Positions 27,050 to 37,240 of a DNA stretch of 64,000 nt are shown here, piece after piece (position 1 is the stretch's first letter; every line of letters begins with the position of its first letter). Made by a program: the position numbers and the translations under genes. Source of the DNA: Bacteroidota bacterium (GTDB lineage: Bacteria > Bacteroidota > Bacteroidia > Bacteroidales > JAAUTT01). A model generated the notes under the pieces. It did no database searches and was not told where the DNA came from. It worked only from the letters and a program-made list of their open reading frames with translations. The stretch is from contig JAUZOO010000007.1 of assembly GCA_030706405.1 (NCBI GenBank), positions 1 to 64,000 on the forward strand. Reading direction: 5' to 3'.

Positions 27050-28156
27050 CTATGGCTTAGTTTTAATGTAAATCTCTCGTTCTTTTATTGAATACTGGAT
27101 TGGGGAGGTTTTCTCCAGTACATTCAGCACTTCAAAAATGGTTTCGTTATTTTGAAAGGTGCCGGTATAGGTGTCGTTGTTTAAGTTGTTGTCTACCAAG
27201 TGAATTTTGAAGCCGTACCAACGTTCGAGTTTGTTTACAATGCCATCGAATGTTTCGTGATCAAAAGCCAGGTGTTGGTCTTTCCACGATACAATAGTTT
27301 CGATGTGCGGGGTAGATTCAAATGCTGCTTTGTTTTCAATAATTTGTGGGGCAGAGTTTAGCACAATCTCGTTTTTGGATTTGTTCAGGATAACGATATT
27401 GCGAAGCTTCTTATCAAATTTAGCAATCTCGTTTGGCTTTAAAGAATATTCGTTTTTCTGGCCGGATTCGTTATCCTCTATAAGTTTTACGGCCCCTTCA
27501 ACCAAGGCTGTTTCTATAAATTTATCTTCTTTATAACATTTTACGTTAAACGCGGTTCCTACGGCCCTAACAGTAAATCCTTCGGGGGTTTTTACCAAAA
27601 ATGGTTTGGATCGGTTTTTGGCTACTTCAAAGTAGGCTTCACCATCAAGATGAATTTCGCGGTTGTGTTTGTTGTAGTCATTGTCGTAAGAAATTTTACT
27701 GCCCGAATTTAGCCACACGATGGAACTGTCGGGCAAGACTAATTTCGATTTAGAGCCATTAGCTACCGACATTTGGGTAAAGCCTTTTTTCCCTGCGGGT
27801 TGTTTAGGAAATAATTGATATGCTAATATACCGAGGTTGACAATTATTAATATGATGGCTGCAACTCTTAAAAAGAATCCCCAGAGATGATTGTTTCCAG
27901 ATGCATTAAGCTTTGGTTGAGAGTGATCTTTTAAGATGTCTATTTGGTTGAGATATTTTTGAAGCTCGGTTTCAATGTCAACTGCCTGAAGATGGATTCC
28001 GGCTTTTAAACTTGCGTCCCATATCTTTTTGTATTGGTCGAATAATTTTTGGTTGTCTGGAGAGCTTTTAATCCACAGTTCAACTTCTCCGGTTACCTGT
28101 TCCGAGCATTCCTCCTGAAGGAATCTTACAATAATATTTAAATCTATCGTGTCCAT
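27050..28156 (-). CDS. FecR-family anti-sigma factor
   Basis: The 368-residue protein has a cytoplasmic sigma-binding N-terminus (about 1-90), one TM helix at about 92-112 and a periplasmic FecR domain (about 130-290). Family hallmarks include SKLVLPDSSIVWLNSGSKI, HLDGEAYFEVAKN and FTVRAVGTAFNVKCY. The C-terminal DUF4974-type segment (FDGIVNKLERWYGFKIHLVD) contacts the STN domain of the receptor. It should restrain or activate the adjacent ECF sigma depending on the state of the SusC receptor. It lies 55 bases after the sigma gene. Confidence 0.94.
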   Translation of the reverse strand: MDTIDLNIIVRFLQEECSEQVTGEVELWIKSSPDNQKLFDQYKKIWDASLKAGIHLQAVDIETELQKYLNQIDILKDHSQPKLNASGNNHLWGFFLRVAAIILIIVNLGILAYQLFPKQPAGKKGFTQMSVANGSKSKLVLPDSSIVWLNSGSKISYDNDYNKHNREIHLDGEAYFEVAKNRSKPFLVKTPEGFTVRAVGTAFNVKCYKEDKFIETALVEGAVKLIEDNESGQKNEYSLKPNEIAKFDKKLRNIVILNKSKNEIVLNSAPQIIENKAAFESTPHIETIVSWKDQHLAFDHETFDGIVNKLERWYGFKIHLVDNNLNNDTYTGTFQNNETIFEVLNVLEKTSPIQYSIKEREIYIKTKP

Positions 28157-28211
28157 TCTATATATAATACGATTAATGTATTCGTCCCCCCTAAAGAGAT
28201 GCGAATTATTT

Positions 28212-28781
28212 TTAGAAAAAGTTTGTTATGAATAATAGGCTAATAATAAGGTAATCTATAAGGCTTTTGCGTAACTTTTCCAATGCAATGGTCATTTGGT
28301 TTTCGACTGTTTTTATCGAGATATTTAATTTTTCGGCAATTTCGACATTTTTCAATCCTTCATAGCGGCTCATCTCGAAGATGGTTTTGCATTTAGGAGG
28401 TAACAGAGATACTGACTCGATGATTTTGTATTCAAGTTCGTTGGAAATTAATTGCTCCTCCAGGGAGTACTTGTCGGTTGCAGATATAGTTTCGGAAAGA
28501 GTTTGAGTGTTGAGCTTCTTTCGTTTAATACTATCCAGACAATTATTCTTGTGTATTGTCAGGAGGTAAGGCTTTAGAGGCTTGTCTTCCTGCAGATGTT
28601 CACGGTTTTCCCAGAGTTTGACAAATGAGGATTGTACAAGATCTTTGGCTTCGTCAGGATTGCCGAGGTATTTTATGGCTATATAAAACAACTCTTTATA
28701 GTAGGTGCGAAAAATGAATTCGTTTGCTTGTCTGTCGTTGTTTTTAAAGTTAAGAATCAGGTAATAGTCGGGTAAGTTCAT
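28212..28781 (-). CDS. ECF sigma factor of the PUL (Bacteroides expansion type)
   Basis: The 189-residue protein has region 2 (about 15-85: EFIFRTYYKELFYIAIKYLG, DEAKDLVQSSFVKLWENREH) and region 4 (about 125-175: LLPPKCKTIFEMSRYEGLKN, VEIAEKLNISIKTVENQMT). The order sigma, FecR, SusC(STN), SusD is the known trans-envelope signalling set of Bacteroidota PULs. A TATATTTG -7 box on the minus strand (28813-28820) lies 32 bases upstream, so its own expression probably uses the housekeeping sigma. Confidence 0.95.
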   Translation of the reverse strand: MNLPDYYLILNFKNNDRQANEFIFRTYYKELFYIAIKYLGNPDEAKDLVQSSFVKLWENREHLQEDKPLKPYLLTIHKNNCLDSIKRKKLNTQTLSETISATDKYSLEEQLISNELEYKIIESVSLLPPKCKTIFEMSRYEGLKNVEIAEKLNISIKTVENQMTIALEKLRKSLIDYLIISLLFITNFF

Positions 28782-28812
28782 TAGCTGGTTTAACTTGGTT
28801 TAGTGGTTATTG

Positions 28813-28820
28813 CAAATATA
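28813..28820 (-). promoter_or_regulatory. Candidate -7 box (TATATTTG) of the PUL sigma gene
   Basis: TATATTTG followed by CA fits the Bacteroidota TAnnTTTG consensus at a suitable distance from the ATG. The -33 element is weak. Confidence 0.5.
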
Positions 28821-29163
28821 CGATTATTGTCAGGATTTGTAAGAGCGGGGAAAAATAGTGCGTTTTCTGCTCATTGAAGGTTGAGGATGAATAGTTGTTA
28901 GCGATTAGTGAGGCTTTAAAAATGTCAAAAATACATTTTTAAAGGAAAAACTGTGCCTTTAATATATATTGGTATAATTTTAATACTGATTTTTAAATGA
29001 ACAAACCTTTTACTCTTCCATTTTGGGTTCTAAGTTTAGCTCTTTTAATCTGTAAAACACAAAACTTCCTTAAATGCTATTGATTTGATCCGGGCTATAT
29101 TTCTGTTTAATACCGATTTTTATGTATTTTAGCTCCGTTTTTTAAGGTAATTGCTTAATTAGT
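28821..29163. other. Intergenic region between the PUL sigma gene and ruvA
   Basis: About 340 AT-rich bases between divergent genes. Apart from the promoter box of the sigma gene next to it, I see no gene, RNA or clear repeat. The ruvA promoter must lie here. Confidence 0.5.
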
Positions 29164-29763
29164 ATGTACGAATTCATCCAAGGAAAAGTGTCCGGGCTCA
29201 CTCCAGCTTATGCTGTTATCCAAACAGGCGGTTTCGGATATTTTATTCATATTTCATTAAATTCATATTCTCAGATAACTAATTCTCAGAAGGAAAATTC
29301 TTCTGCCGATATAAAGCTTTTTCTGCATCAGGTAGTACGGGAAGATGCTCATTTGTTGTTTGGTTTCTTTACCGAGCGCGAACGTGAAATTTTTCGCCAT
29401 CTTATTTCTGTATCGGGCATTGGAGCCAATACTGCCCGGATGATGCTTTCGTCGCTCAACCCTCTGGAATTGCAAAAGGCTATTGCAGGAGGCGAGGTTA
29501 ACGTGCTCAAAGGCGTAAAAGGAATTGGTCTGAAAACTGCCCAGCGCATCATTATCGACCTTAAGGATAAGATTGGCTTGGATAGCTCGGTTGATGAAAA
29601 TTTTATGCTGGCAAACAATACTATTAAAGAAGAAGCGTTATCTGCATTGGTTACCCTTGGTTTCTCGAAATCGGTGGTGGAAAAACTGGTTGACAAATTG
29701 CTCGCCATAAAACCCGATATGGCAGTTGAAGAGCTTATCAAACAGACGCTTAAAAATATTTAA
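29164..29763 (+). CDS. ruvA: Holliday junction branch migration protein RuvA
   Basis: The 199-residue protein has the three RuvA domains: an N-terminal OB fold (MYEFIQGKVSGLTPAYAVIQ), a central helix-hairpin-helix domain (LISVSGIGANTARMMLSSL and LKGVKGIGLKTAQRIIIDLK), and a C-terminal RuvB-contacting domain (about 150-199: EALSALVTLGFSKSVVEKLV). It binds four-way junctions as a tetramer and loads the RuvB motor. Its place directly upstream of sprA is a common arrangement in Bacteroidota. The length is normal. Confidence 0.97.
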   Translation: MYEFIQGKVSGLTPAYAVIQTGGFGYFIHISLNSYSQITNSQKENSSADIKLFLHQVVREDAHLLFGFFTEREREIFRHLISVSGIGANTARMMLSSLNPLELQKAIAGGEVNVLKGVKGIGLKTAQRIIIDLKDKIGLDSSVDENFMLANNTIKEEALSALVTLGFSKSVVEKLVDKLLAIKPDMAVEELIKQTLKNI

Positions 29764-29810
29764 ATGAAAAATCTCCCTAAAGGAGTTAACCATAAACCTG
29801 TTTTATAGCA

Positions 29811-32800
29811 TTGAAGAGTCTTATCTCCAGATATATATATATTGTTGTAAGTTTCCTGGCATTTTGTTTCCTGATTCCCGGGGTTCAGGCGCAGAGTGTA
29901 TCAAGGGCAGCGTTAAGGGATTCGCTTCAAAAGTCGCGTTTTAACCTTTCCGACGATCGTTCCCCGTTTCAAACAACCGAAAATCCCGGCGGACTTAATA
30001 CCAAACTTCCCTCAAATCTTACCAAAACCGTTGAATACGATCCATCTACCAATGAGTATGTATTCAAGGAAAAAATTGGGAATACCGATTATCGTCTACC
30101 ATATTCATTGTCGCCTAAGGAATACCGGGCGTACGACCTTAAAAAATCGACTAAATTATATTGGAATGAGAAACGGCAAAGTGATAAAACCGATGGCCGT
30201 TCCAGTTCGCTTTTGCCTAAATTAAATTTGGGAGGAGAGGCCTTTGATAAAGTTTTTGGAGCCAATGCTATCAGTATTGTTCCGCAAGGGTCGGCCGAGC
30301 TTATTTTTGCCCTTAATACACAGGAAATCAACAATCCAAATATTAGTGAGCGGTTAAGAAAAACCACTACGTTTGATTTTCAGGAAAAAATTCAGATGAA
30401 CGTTACCGGAAATATTGGCGACAAGATGAAAGTGGGCGTGAACTATAACACCGAAGCTACTTTCGACTTTGAAAATAAGACTAAACTCGAATATACCGGT
30501 AAGGAAGACGAAATTATAAAGAAGATAGAGGCGGGAAACGTTAGCCTGCCCTTATCGGGATCGCTGATTACCGGTAGCCAGAGCTTGTTTGGACTCAAAA
30601 CAGAGCTTCAGTTTGGGAAACTGAACATTACCACGGTGCTTTCGCAGCAAAAAGGCGAATCGTCGGTGATTGAGCTAAAGGGTGGGGCGCAGGTAAGTAC
30701 GTTCAGCATCACCAGCGATAGTTACGAAGCTAACAAGCACTTTTTTCTTTCGCAGTTTTTTAAGGACCGTTACGAAAGCGCTTTGAAAACCATGCCGATA
30801 ATTAATTCGGGGGTTACCATTACTAAAATCGAGGTCTGGATAACTAACAAAAACAGTACATACCAAGATAGCCGTAATATTGTTGCTTTTATGGACCTTG
30901 GTGAAGCCAGCCCTTGGAATAAAGTTCCGATGTTTGGGGCAGTTTCGTCGCAGAAAATGCCATATAACACTATCAATGGATTGTATAACGGCGTTATAAA
31001 TACTTATGGAGTTCGCACCATCAAAAATGTTTCTGCAAACCTGACACCATTGATATCCTATGGGTTTAATGTAGGTCAGGATTATGAAAAAGTAGAGAGC
31101 GCCCGCAGATTGTCGAGCTCTGAATTTACCTATCACCCCAACCTTGGGTACATTTCGTTGAGTTCGGGCCTTAATTCGGACGAGGTTTTGGCTGTTGCTT
31201 ATGAATATACTTATAACGGGCGTACTTATCAGGTTGGGGAACTATCCTCGTCGGGAGTGGCAGCCCCACAGGCATTGGTGTTAAAATTGCTTAAAGGAAC
31301 GTCATTTATCCCCAAGCTTCCTACCTGGCAGCGGATGATGAAAAATATTTATTCCATCAATGCTTATCAGGTTAATAAGGATAATTTTAAGTTGAATGTT
31401 TTGTATCAAAGCGACAAGACGGGAACCGCGTTAAATTATATTCCTGAGGATAAGACCAATGGAGACATTCTATTGACTGTGGAAGATCTCGACCGTTTAA
31501 ATTCGAATAACGATGTAGTTACTGGTGGCGATGGAGTTTTCGACTTTGTGGAAGGCGCAACCATCAATGCTTCAAATGGGCGGATTATTTTTCCTACGCT
31601 GGAGCCATTTAATGCTACGCTCGAAACTTATTTGAAGGCGAAAGGTCTGCCTGAATCTACCATCCAAAAATATCTGTACCCACAGTTGTACGACTCTACC
31701 CAAACCGTGGCCCGTCAGATTACCGAAAAAAATAAATTTTTATTAAAAGGGACTTATCAGGGTTCGTCGAGTTCCGAAATATCCCTTAATGCCACCAATG
31801 TTGCACAAGGATCGGTAGTAGTAACTGCAGGAGGCCGTCAACTTACCGAAAATGTCGATTATACGGTCGATTACACCCTTGGTCGCGTAAAAATTATAAA
31901 TCAGGGATTGCTCGAATCTGGTACTGCAATTAAAATATCGCTCGAAAGCAATTCGTTATATAATTTTAAGACGAAAACACTGATAGGAACGCACCTCAAT
32001 TATAAGTTTTCAGATAACTTTAATCTGGGTGCAACCGTTATGAACCTTACCGAGCGCCCGTTAACCTCGAAGGTCAATATTGGCGACGAACCTATATCAA
32101 ATACCATCTGGGGACTGAACGGAACATACACAACCAAGTCGCAGTTTCTGACCTCGATGCTCGACAAACTTCCGTTCCTGAACGTTAAAGAGCCGTCGAC
32201 CATTACTGTCGACGGGGAGTTTGCCCAGTTAATCCCTGGTCATTCCAGCGCCATCAATAACAGTGCATTTATCGACGATTTCGAAGGTAGCGAAAGTGCT
32301 ATCGACCTGAGGTCTTTTCAGTCGTGGTCGTTGGCAAGTACCCCGCTGGATACGAAGCTTTTTCCCGAAGCGAGTCGCTCTAACGATTTATCATATGGTT
32401 ACAACCGTGCTAAAATTGCTTGGTACGTTATCGATCCGTTATTCCTTCAAAATACATCATCAACTCCTTCGTATATTCGAAAAAATGCCAATTTACGTTC
32501 AAGCCATTTTGTGAGGGAGGTTTATGAGGAAAATATCTTTAAAAATGTAAGTGTCGCTACCGGAATACCTACCAATATATCGGTGCTTAACGTGGCCTAT
32601 TATCCGAAGGAACGTGGGCCTTATAACTACGATGTCAATGTTGATGCGGACGGTTCGCTGAAGAATCCAAAAGCTCGTTGGGGCGGTATTCAGCGTGAAG
32701 TTCCCACCAGCGATTTCGAGAATGCCAATGTTTCGTATATCGAATTTTGGATGATGGACCCGTTTGTGGAAGATTCGCTTAAAACGAATAAAGGGGGACA

Positions 32801-35800
32801 ATTGTATTTCGATTTGGGAAATGTGTCGGAAGATGTTCTTAAAGATTCGCGTAAATCGTATGAAAATGGCCTGCCCAAGAATGCTACGGTAACTGATGTG
32901 GATACGACCGTTTGGGGGCGCGTGGCTGCATCCACTTCGCTGGTCAACGCTTTTGATAATGATGCAAATTCCCGGAAATATCAGGATATAGGTCTGGACG
33001 GACTTAACGATGATGACGAAAAAAGTTTTTTTGGCAATTACCTTAATGCTTTAAAAAGCAAGAGCCAGGTGGCTTATGAAAAAGCCCTTGAAGACCCATC
33101 TTCAGACGACTTTCATTATTACCGTGGCAGCGATTATGATGTTCAACAATTAGGTATCCTCGAACGTTACAAAAAATACAACGGGCTCGAAGGTAATTCT
33201 CCGGCATTATCGGCCACGGGCGAGGCTTATTCCGGTTCGAGTACGCCTAATACAGAGGATATTAATCATGATAACACCCTGAGTGAAAACGAAAGTTTTT
33301 TTCAATATAAGGTTGATATTACTCGCGAAAAATTGAAAATCGGTTCCAATTTTATCGTTGACAGCGTTGTGTATGACGCTAAATTTCCCAATGGAACTCA
33401 TTCGCCTGAAAGCTGGTATCAGTTTCGTATTCCGGTTTCGGCATACGATAAAACCGTAGGTTCTATATCCGACTTTAAATCCATACGTTTTATGCGGATG
33501 TTCCTCAACGGGTTTGAAGATTCAGTAATCCTGAGGTTTGCACGCCTGCAGCTAATCCGTGGGGAATGGCGTAAATATAACCTGAGCTTCCGTTCGGGCA
33601 GCGAAGCAATTTCTATCCCGGAGGAAAAGGATGCCACCTTTGAAATATCAGCCGTAAATATTGAACAAAATTCAGGAAAGAAACCGATCAATTATGTATT
33701 GCCTCCCGGGGTAAGCCGTCAAACCGACCCGCAAAATACACAGGTAACCGAACTCAACGAACAAGCTATGGCGCTTAAGGTATATGATTTGCCTAATGGC
33801 GATGCCCGTGCTGCTTATAAAACTTTAAACCTCGATGTCCGCAAATACAAACGCCTGAAAATGGACGTTCATGCCGAACAGATTGAGGGTACAACGCTAA
33901 AGGATGATGACCTGACGCTTTTTGTAAGGATAGGCTCTGATTATACCAATAACTTTTATGAGTATGAGGTCCCGTTGAAATTGACTCCGTATGGGACTTA
34001 TAATAATAACAGCGAGGCTCAGCGGGCTATTGTATGGCCCGAAGATAACCGCATCGATATAGCTCTTGATGATCTTCAGGCAGTTAAACAGGCCCGGAAC
34101 CTGTCTATGGTTAAAAATGCGGCAGTAACCTCTACCACGGTTTTTCCTTATGTACTCGATGGTGTAAAAGGTACTTTTTATGTGTGTGGATATCCTAACC
34201 TGAGTAACCTTAAAACAATCATGATTGGGATTCGGCATCCTTATAGAGCATCTCAACAAGGACAAGTGCGGTCTGCCGAAGTTTGGGTTAATGAGTTGCG
34301 ATTGAGTGAGTTTGATGAACGGAAGGGCTGGGCTGCTAACTTACGACTAAACAGTCGGTTGTCCGATTTTGGCTCGGTGTCCATGTCCGGGTCTGTAGTA
34401 TCCAACGGTTTCGGAAGTATTGACAGCAATTCCGCGACCCGTAGCAACGAGGATGTTCAACAATACAGTATAGCCACGAACCTCGACCTGGGTAGGTTTT
34501 TCCCAAAGAAGACTGGGATTCAGATTCCGATGTATTTTGGCTATTCGCGCACATTGAAAACGCCTTATTATAACCCGTACGACCCGGATATGACGATGTC
34601 GGCCACACTCAAAGGATATGAGACCCAGGCACAGCGCGACTCGTTTAAACGTCTGGTGCAGGATCTGTCCATTACGCGGAGTATTAATTTTACTAATGTT
34701 CGCATTAACAGCAATAATCCGAAAAAACATTTTTTTGATCTTTCAAACTGGTCGTTGAATTATGCGTTCAGTGAGACTTATTTTCGGAATTACACCACCG
34801 AACGCGATGTTCAGAAGAATTATGCCGGAGGTTTGATGTATACCTATGCCTTTAAAACAAAGAGCATTTCGCCATTTCAAAAGATAGGTTTTCTGCGCGG
34901 AAGTCCCTTTAAACTTATCCGCGACTTTAATTTTCAACTTCTGCCTAACAGTTTCTCGTTTCGAACCGAAATGACCCGAAATTACAACGAAATTAAACTC
35001 CGGGATGTGGATAATTCGGGCTACCTACTTAAAACTACGGTTAGTAAGGATTTTCTGTGGAACCGATATTATGATTTAAGTTATGATATTACCAAGTCGT
35101 TGAAACTTGATTTTTCGGCCACCAACGTCGCCCGTATCGACGAACCTGCCGGAGTAGTTGACAAAGGCTTTATGGATCAATATCAGCATTGGAAAGATTC
35201 TGTGATGCACAATATTTTACGTGGTGGACGTACGTTGCATTATAAGCATGACATTAACCTTAATTATACCATTCCTGTAAATAAGTTGCCCCTGCTCGAC
35301 TGGACTAATGCAACGGCCCGTTATAATGCTACCTACGACTGGAGTGCGGCGAGCATCGATACGCTGAAGCTTGGAAATACCATTAATAACTCCAATACAT
35401 TTCGGATTGACGGAGGGCTTGCCTTTAATTCGTTATATAATAAAATTCCGTACTTCCGGAGTGTCACTCAACCGCGAGCGATTAACCGGCCCAAGGTCTA
35501 TAAAAAAGTTATTTTTGAGCGCGATCGCAGTTATTTGAGGGCGAATATGGTAAAGCCGATATTCCATAAATTGGGAACATCAGATGTTACCCTGAAAGTT
35601 TACGACTCCAAAGGCCAGGAAATTAAAGGTAAGGTTGCTGTTGTTAATGATAATAAGGTCAATTTTACTGCCGATAAGGATTATTCGGATGTGAAATTTG
35701 TGGTGGAAGGGAAGGTAGAGCAGAAGGCCAGCCCTATCAATTTTGTGGTGGATAATGCTACCCGGTTATTATTGAGCCTGAAAAATGTGACCGTGTCGTG

Positions 35801-37172
35801 GTCGCGTACAGAGGGTACTACATTGCCCGGGTTTATGCCGGGAACTTCGTTGTTGGGGATGTCCACCGGCGATAATCTTCATGCTCCGGGTTTGCCTTTT
35901 GTACTGGGTTTTCAGGATAATGACTTTGTTAAGAAAGCAATAAGTCACAATTGGTTATCAACCAGCACTTACCTGAATTCGCCGGTAATTATGACGTATA
36001 ACGAAAGTATTCTGCTCCGGGCTCAGTTGGAGCCTATTACTGATTTCAAGATTACGCTTACGGCATCCCGTTCTTATACGCGTAACAACAGTGCTTATTA
36101 TACTGCCGGGCGCGATGGCCTTTTCCCCGATAGTACCCGTAATGCCCAGCAAAACGGTAACTTTAGTATTTCGTTTATTGCTATCGGAAGTGCCTTTGAA
36201 AAATTACGTTCGTCAAATAATTATAACTCTCCAGTATTTAATAAGTTTAAAAGCAATCGATTAGTAATAGCCCAACGGTTGGGGGCTTTGCGGAAACAAG
36301 ACTTGGGTGCTAATTATAATCCGAATGTTGACCCGCTTACCAATAAACAAATCGAAGACGGCAGTACGAATGGTTATGGGCTCACTTCGCAAAGCGTGCT
36401 TGTTCCGGCATTTATGTCTGCCTATGGAGGAACCGATCCCAATACGGTTACGTTGAGCAAGTTTCCGTCTTTTTTGAAGATGATGCCCAACTGGGCGGTT
36501 AATTACGAGGGCCTGTCGAAACTTCCATTCTTGAAAAATAAGGTACGTTCCATTAACCTTACCCATTCATATAAGGCAACTTATAATATTGGAAGTTTTA
36601 TTTCTAATTCGGTGTATGATCTGGAAGAATTTCTCGATGAAAAACGGGATTTGCAGAATAACTTTATTCCGCAGCTCGATGTTTCTTCGGTTTCGATTAC
36701 CGAGCAGTTTGGCCCGTTGGTAGGTATAGATGTGAAATTTAAGAATAACCTTTCCACGAAGTTCGAAAAACGTAAAAACCGGAATATTCTGTTGAGCCTG
36801 GTGAACAGCCAGCTTACCGAAACAGTTTCCGACGAGCTTATTATTGGTGCAGGCTATAAATTTAACAATATCACGTTCCTTATTAAGTCGGGAAGTGCCA
36901 AAAACCCCTATAAGAGCGATCTTAACCTTACTGCCGATTTATCTATCCGCGATAATAAAACTATTATACGGAGGTTGTCAGGCGAGTCAGACGAGCCTGC
37001 GCAGGGGCAAAAGGTGGTTACCATTAAAGTCGCAGCTGATTATGCACTCAGCGAAAAGTTTAACATCCGGCTGTTCTACGACAGGATTGTCAATACGCCT
37101 TTTGTTGAAACCTCTTATCCTACAGCTACAACCAATGTTGGATTTAGTGTAAGGTTTAGCCTTACACAGTAA
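29811..37172 (+). CDS. sprA: SprA, cell-surface translocon of the type IX secretion system
   Basis: The 2453-residue protein has a signal peptide (about 1-28, ending VQAQS) and then long beta-rich stretches such as SIVPQGSAELIFALNTQEIN, MKVGVNYNTEATFDFENKTK and INNSAFIDDFEGSESAIDLR. The ~2400-residue size and these conserved segments match SprA/Sov, the 36-strand outer-membrane pore of the T9SS. It exports proteins with T9SS C-terminal signals, including gliding adhesins and surface enzymes. The start is TTG at 29811, since an upstream ATG (29764) meets a stop at once. It lies 47 bases after ruvA and is followed by gcvH, a conserved order. Confidence 0.95.
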   Translation: MKSLISRYIYIVVSFLAFCFLIPGVQAQSVSRAALRDSLQKSRFNLSDDRSPFQTTENPGGLNTKLPSNLTKTVEYDPSTNEYVFKEKIGNTDYRLPYSLSPKEYRAYDLKKSTKLYWNEKRQSDKTDGRSSSLLPKLNLGGEAFDKVFGANAISIVPQGSAELIFALNTQEINNPNISERLRKTTTFDFQEKIQMNVTGNIGDKMKVGVNYNTEATFDFENKTKLEYTGKEDEIIKKIEAGNVSLPLSGSLITGSQSLFGLKTELQFGKLNITTVLSQQKGESSVIELKGGAQVSTFSITSDSYEANKHFFLSQFFKDRYESALKTMPIINSGVTITKIEVWITNKNSTYQDSRNIVAFMDLGEASPWNKVPMFGAVSSQKMPYNTINGLYNGVINTYGVRTIKNVSANLTPLISYGFNVGQDYEKVESARRLSSSEFTYHPNLGYISLSSGLNSDEVLAVAYEYTYNGRTYQVGELSSSGVAAPQALVLKLLKGTSFIPKLPTWQRMMKNIYSINAYQVNKDNFKLNVLYQSDKTGTALNYIPEDKTNGDILLTVEDLDRLNSNNDVVTGGDGVFDFVEGATINASNGRIIFPTLEPFNATLETYLKAKGLPESTIQKYLYPQLYDSTQTVARQITEKNKFLLKGTYQGSSSSEISLNATNVAQGSVVVTAGGRQLTENVDYTVDYTLGRVKIINQGLLESGTAIKISLESNSLYNFKTKTLIGTHLNYKFSDNFNLGATVMNLTERPLTSKVNIGDEPISNTIWGLNGTYTTKSQFLTSMLDKLPFLNVKEPSTITVDGEFAQLIPGHSSAINNSAFIDDFEGSESAIDLRSFQSWSLASTPLDTKLFPEASRSNDLSYGYNRAKIAWYVIDPLFLQNTSSTPSYIRKNANLRSSHFVREVYEENIFKNVSVATGIPTNISVLNVAYYPKERGPYNYDVNVDADGSLKNPKARWGGIQREVPTSDFENANVSYIEFWMMDPFVEDSLKTNKGGQLYFDLGNVSEDVLKDSRKSYENGLPKNATVTDVDTTVWGRVAASTSLVNAFDNDANSRKYQDIGLDGLNDDDEKSFFGNYLNALKSKSQVAYEKALEDPSSDDFHYYRGSDYDVQQLGILERYKKYNGLEGNSPALSATGEAYSGSSTPNTEDINHDNTLSENESFFQYKVDITREKLKIGSNFIVDSVVYDAKFPNGTHSPESWYQFRIPVSAYDKTVGSISDFKSIRFMRMFLNGFEDSVILRFARLQLIRGEWRKYNLSFRSGSEAISIPEEKDATFEISAVNIEQNSGKKPINYVLPPGVSRQTDPQNTQVTELNEQAMALKVYDLPNGDARAAYKTLNLDVRKYKRLKMDVHAEQIEGTTLKDDDLTLFVRIGSDYTNNFYEYEVPLKLTPYGTYNNNSEAQRAIVWPEDNRIDIALDDLQAVKQARNLSMVKNAAVTSTTVFPYVLDGVKGTFYVCGYPNLSNLKTIMIGIRHPYRASQQGQVRSAEVWVNELRLSEFDERKGWAANLRLNSRLSDFGSVSMSGSVVSNGFGSIDSNSATRSNEDVQQYSIATNLDLGRFFPKKTGIQIPMYFGYSRTLKTPYYNPYDPDMTMSATLKGYETQAQRDSFKRLVQDLSITRSINFTNVRINSNNPKKHFFDLSNWSLNYAFSETYFRNYTTERDVQKNYAGGLMYTYAFKTKSISPFQKIGFLRGSPFKLIRDFNFQLLPNSFSFRTEMTRNYNEIKLRDVDNSGYLLKTTVSKDFLWNRYYDLSYDITKSLKLDFSATNVARIDEPAGVVDKGFMDQYQHWKDSVMHNILRGGRTLHYKHDINLNYTIPVNKLPLLDWTNATARYNATYDWSAASIDTLKLGNTINNSNTFRIDGGLAFNSLYNKIPYFRSVTQPRAINRPKVYKKVIFERDRSYLRANMVKPIFHKLGTSDVTLKVYDSKGQEIKGKVAVVNDNKVNFTADKDYSDVKFVVEGKVEQKASPINFVVDNATRLLLSLKNVTVSWSRTEGTTLPGFMPGTSLLGMSTGDNLHAPGLPFVLGFQDNDFVKKAISHNWLSTSTYLNSPVIMTYNESILLRAQLEPITDFKITLTASRSYTRNNSAYYTAGRDGLFPDSTRNAQQNGNFSISFIAIGSAFEKLRSSNNYNSPVFNKFKSNRLVIAQRLGALRKQDLGANYNPNVDPLTNKQIEDGSTNGYGLTSQSVLVPAFMSAYGGTDPNTVTLSKFPSFLKMMPNWAVNYEGLSKLPFLKNKVRSINLTHSYKATYNIGSFISNSVYDLEEFLDEKRDLQNNFIPQLDVSSVSITEQFGPLVGIDVKFKNNLSTKFEKRKNRNILLSLVNSQLTETVSDELIIGAGYKFNNITFLIKSGSAKNPYKSDLNLTADLSIRDNKTIIRRLSGESDEPAQGQKVVTIKVAADYALSEKFNIRLFYDRIVNTPFVETSYPTATTNVGFSVRFSLTQ

Positions 37173-37240
37173 ATTATTTGTTAAAATGTATTACATTTGA
37201 GTTGTTTAAGAAATGTCAAACACTTAAAATATAATTGATT

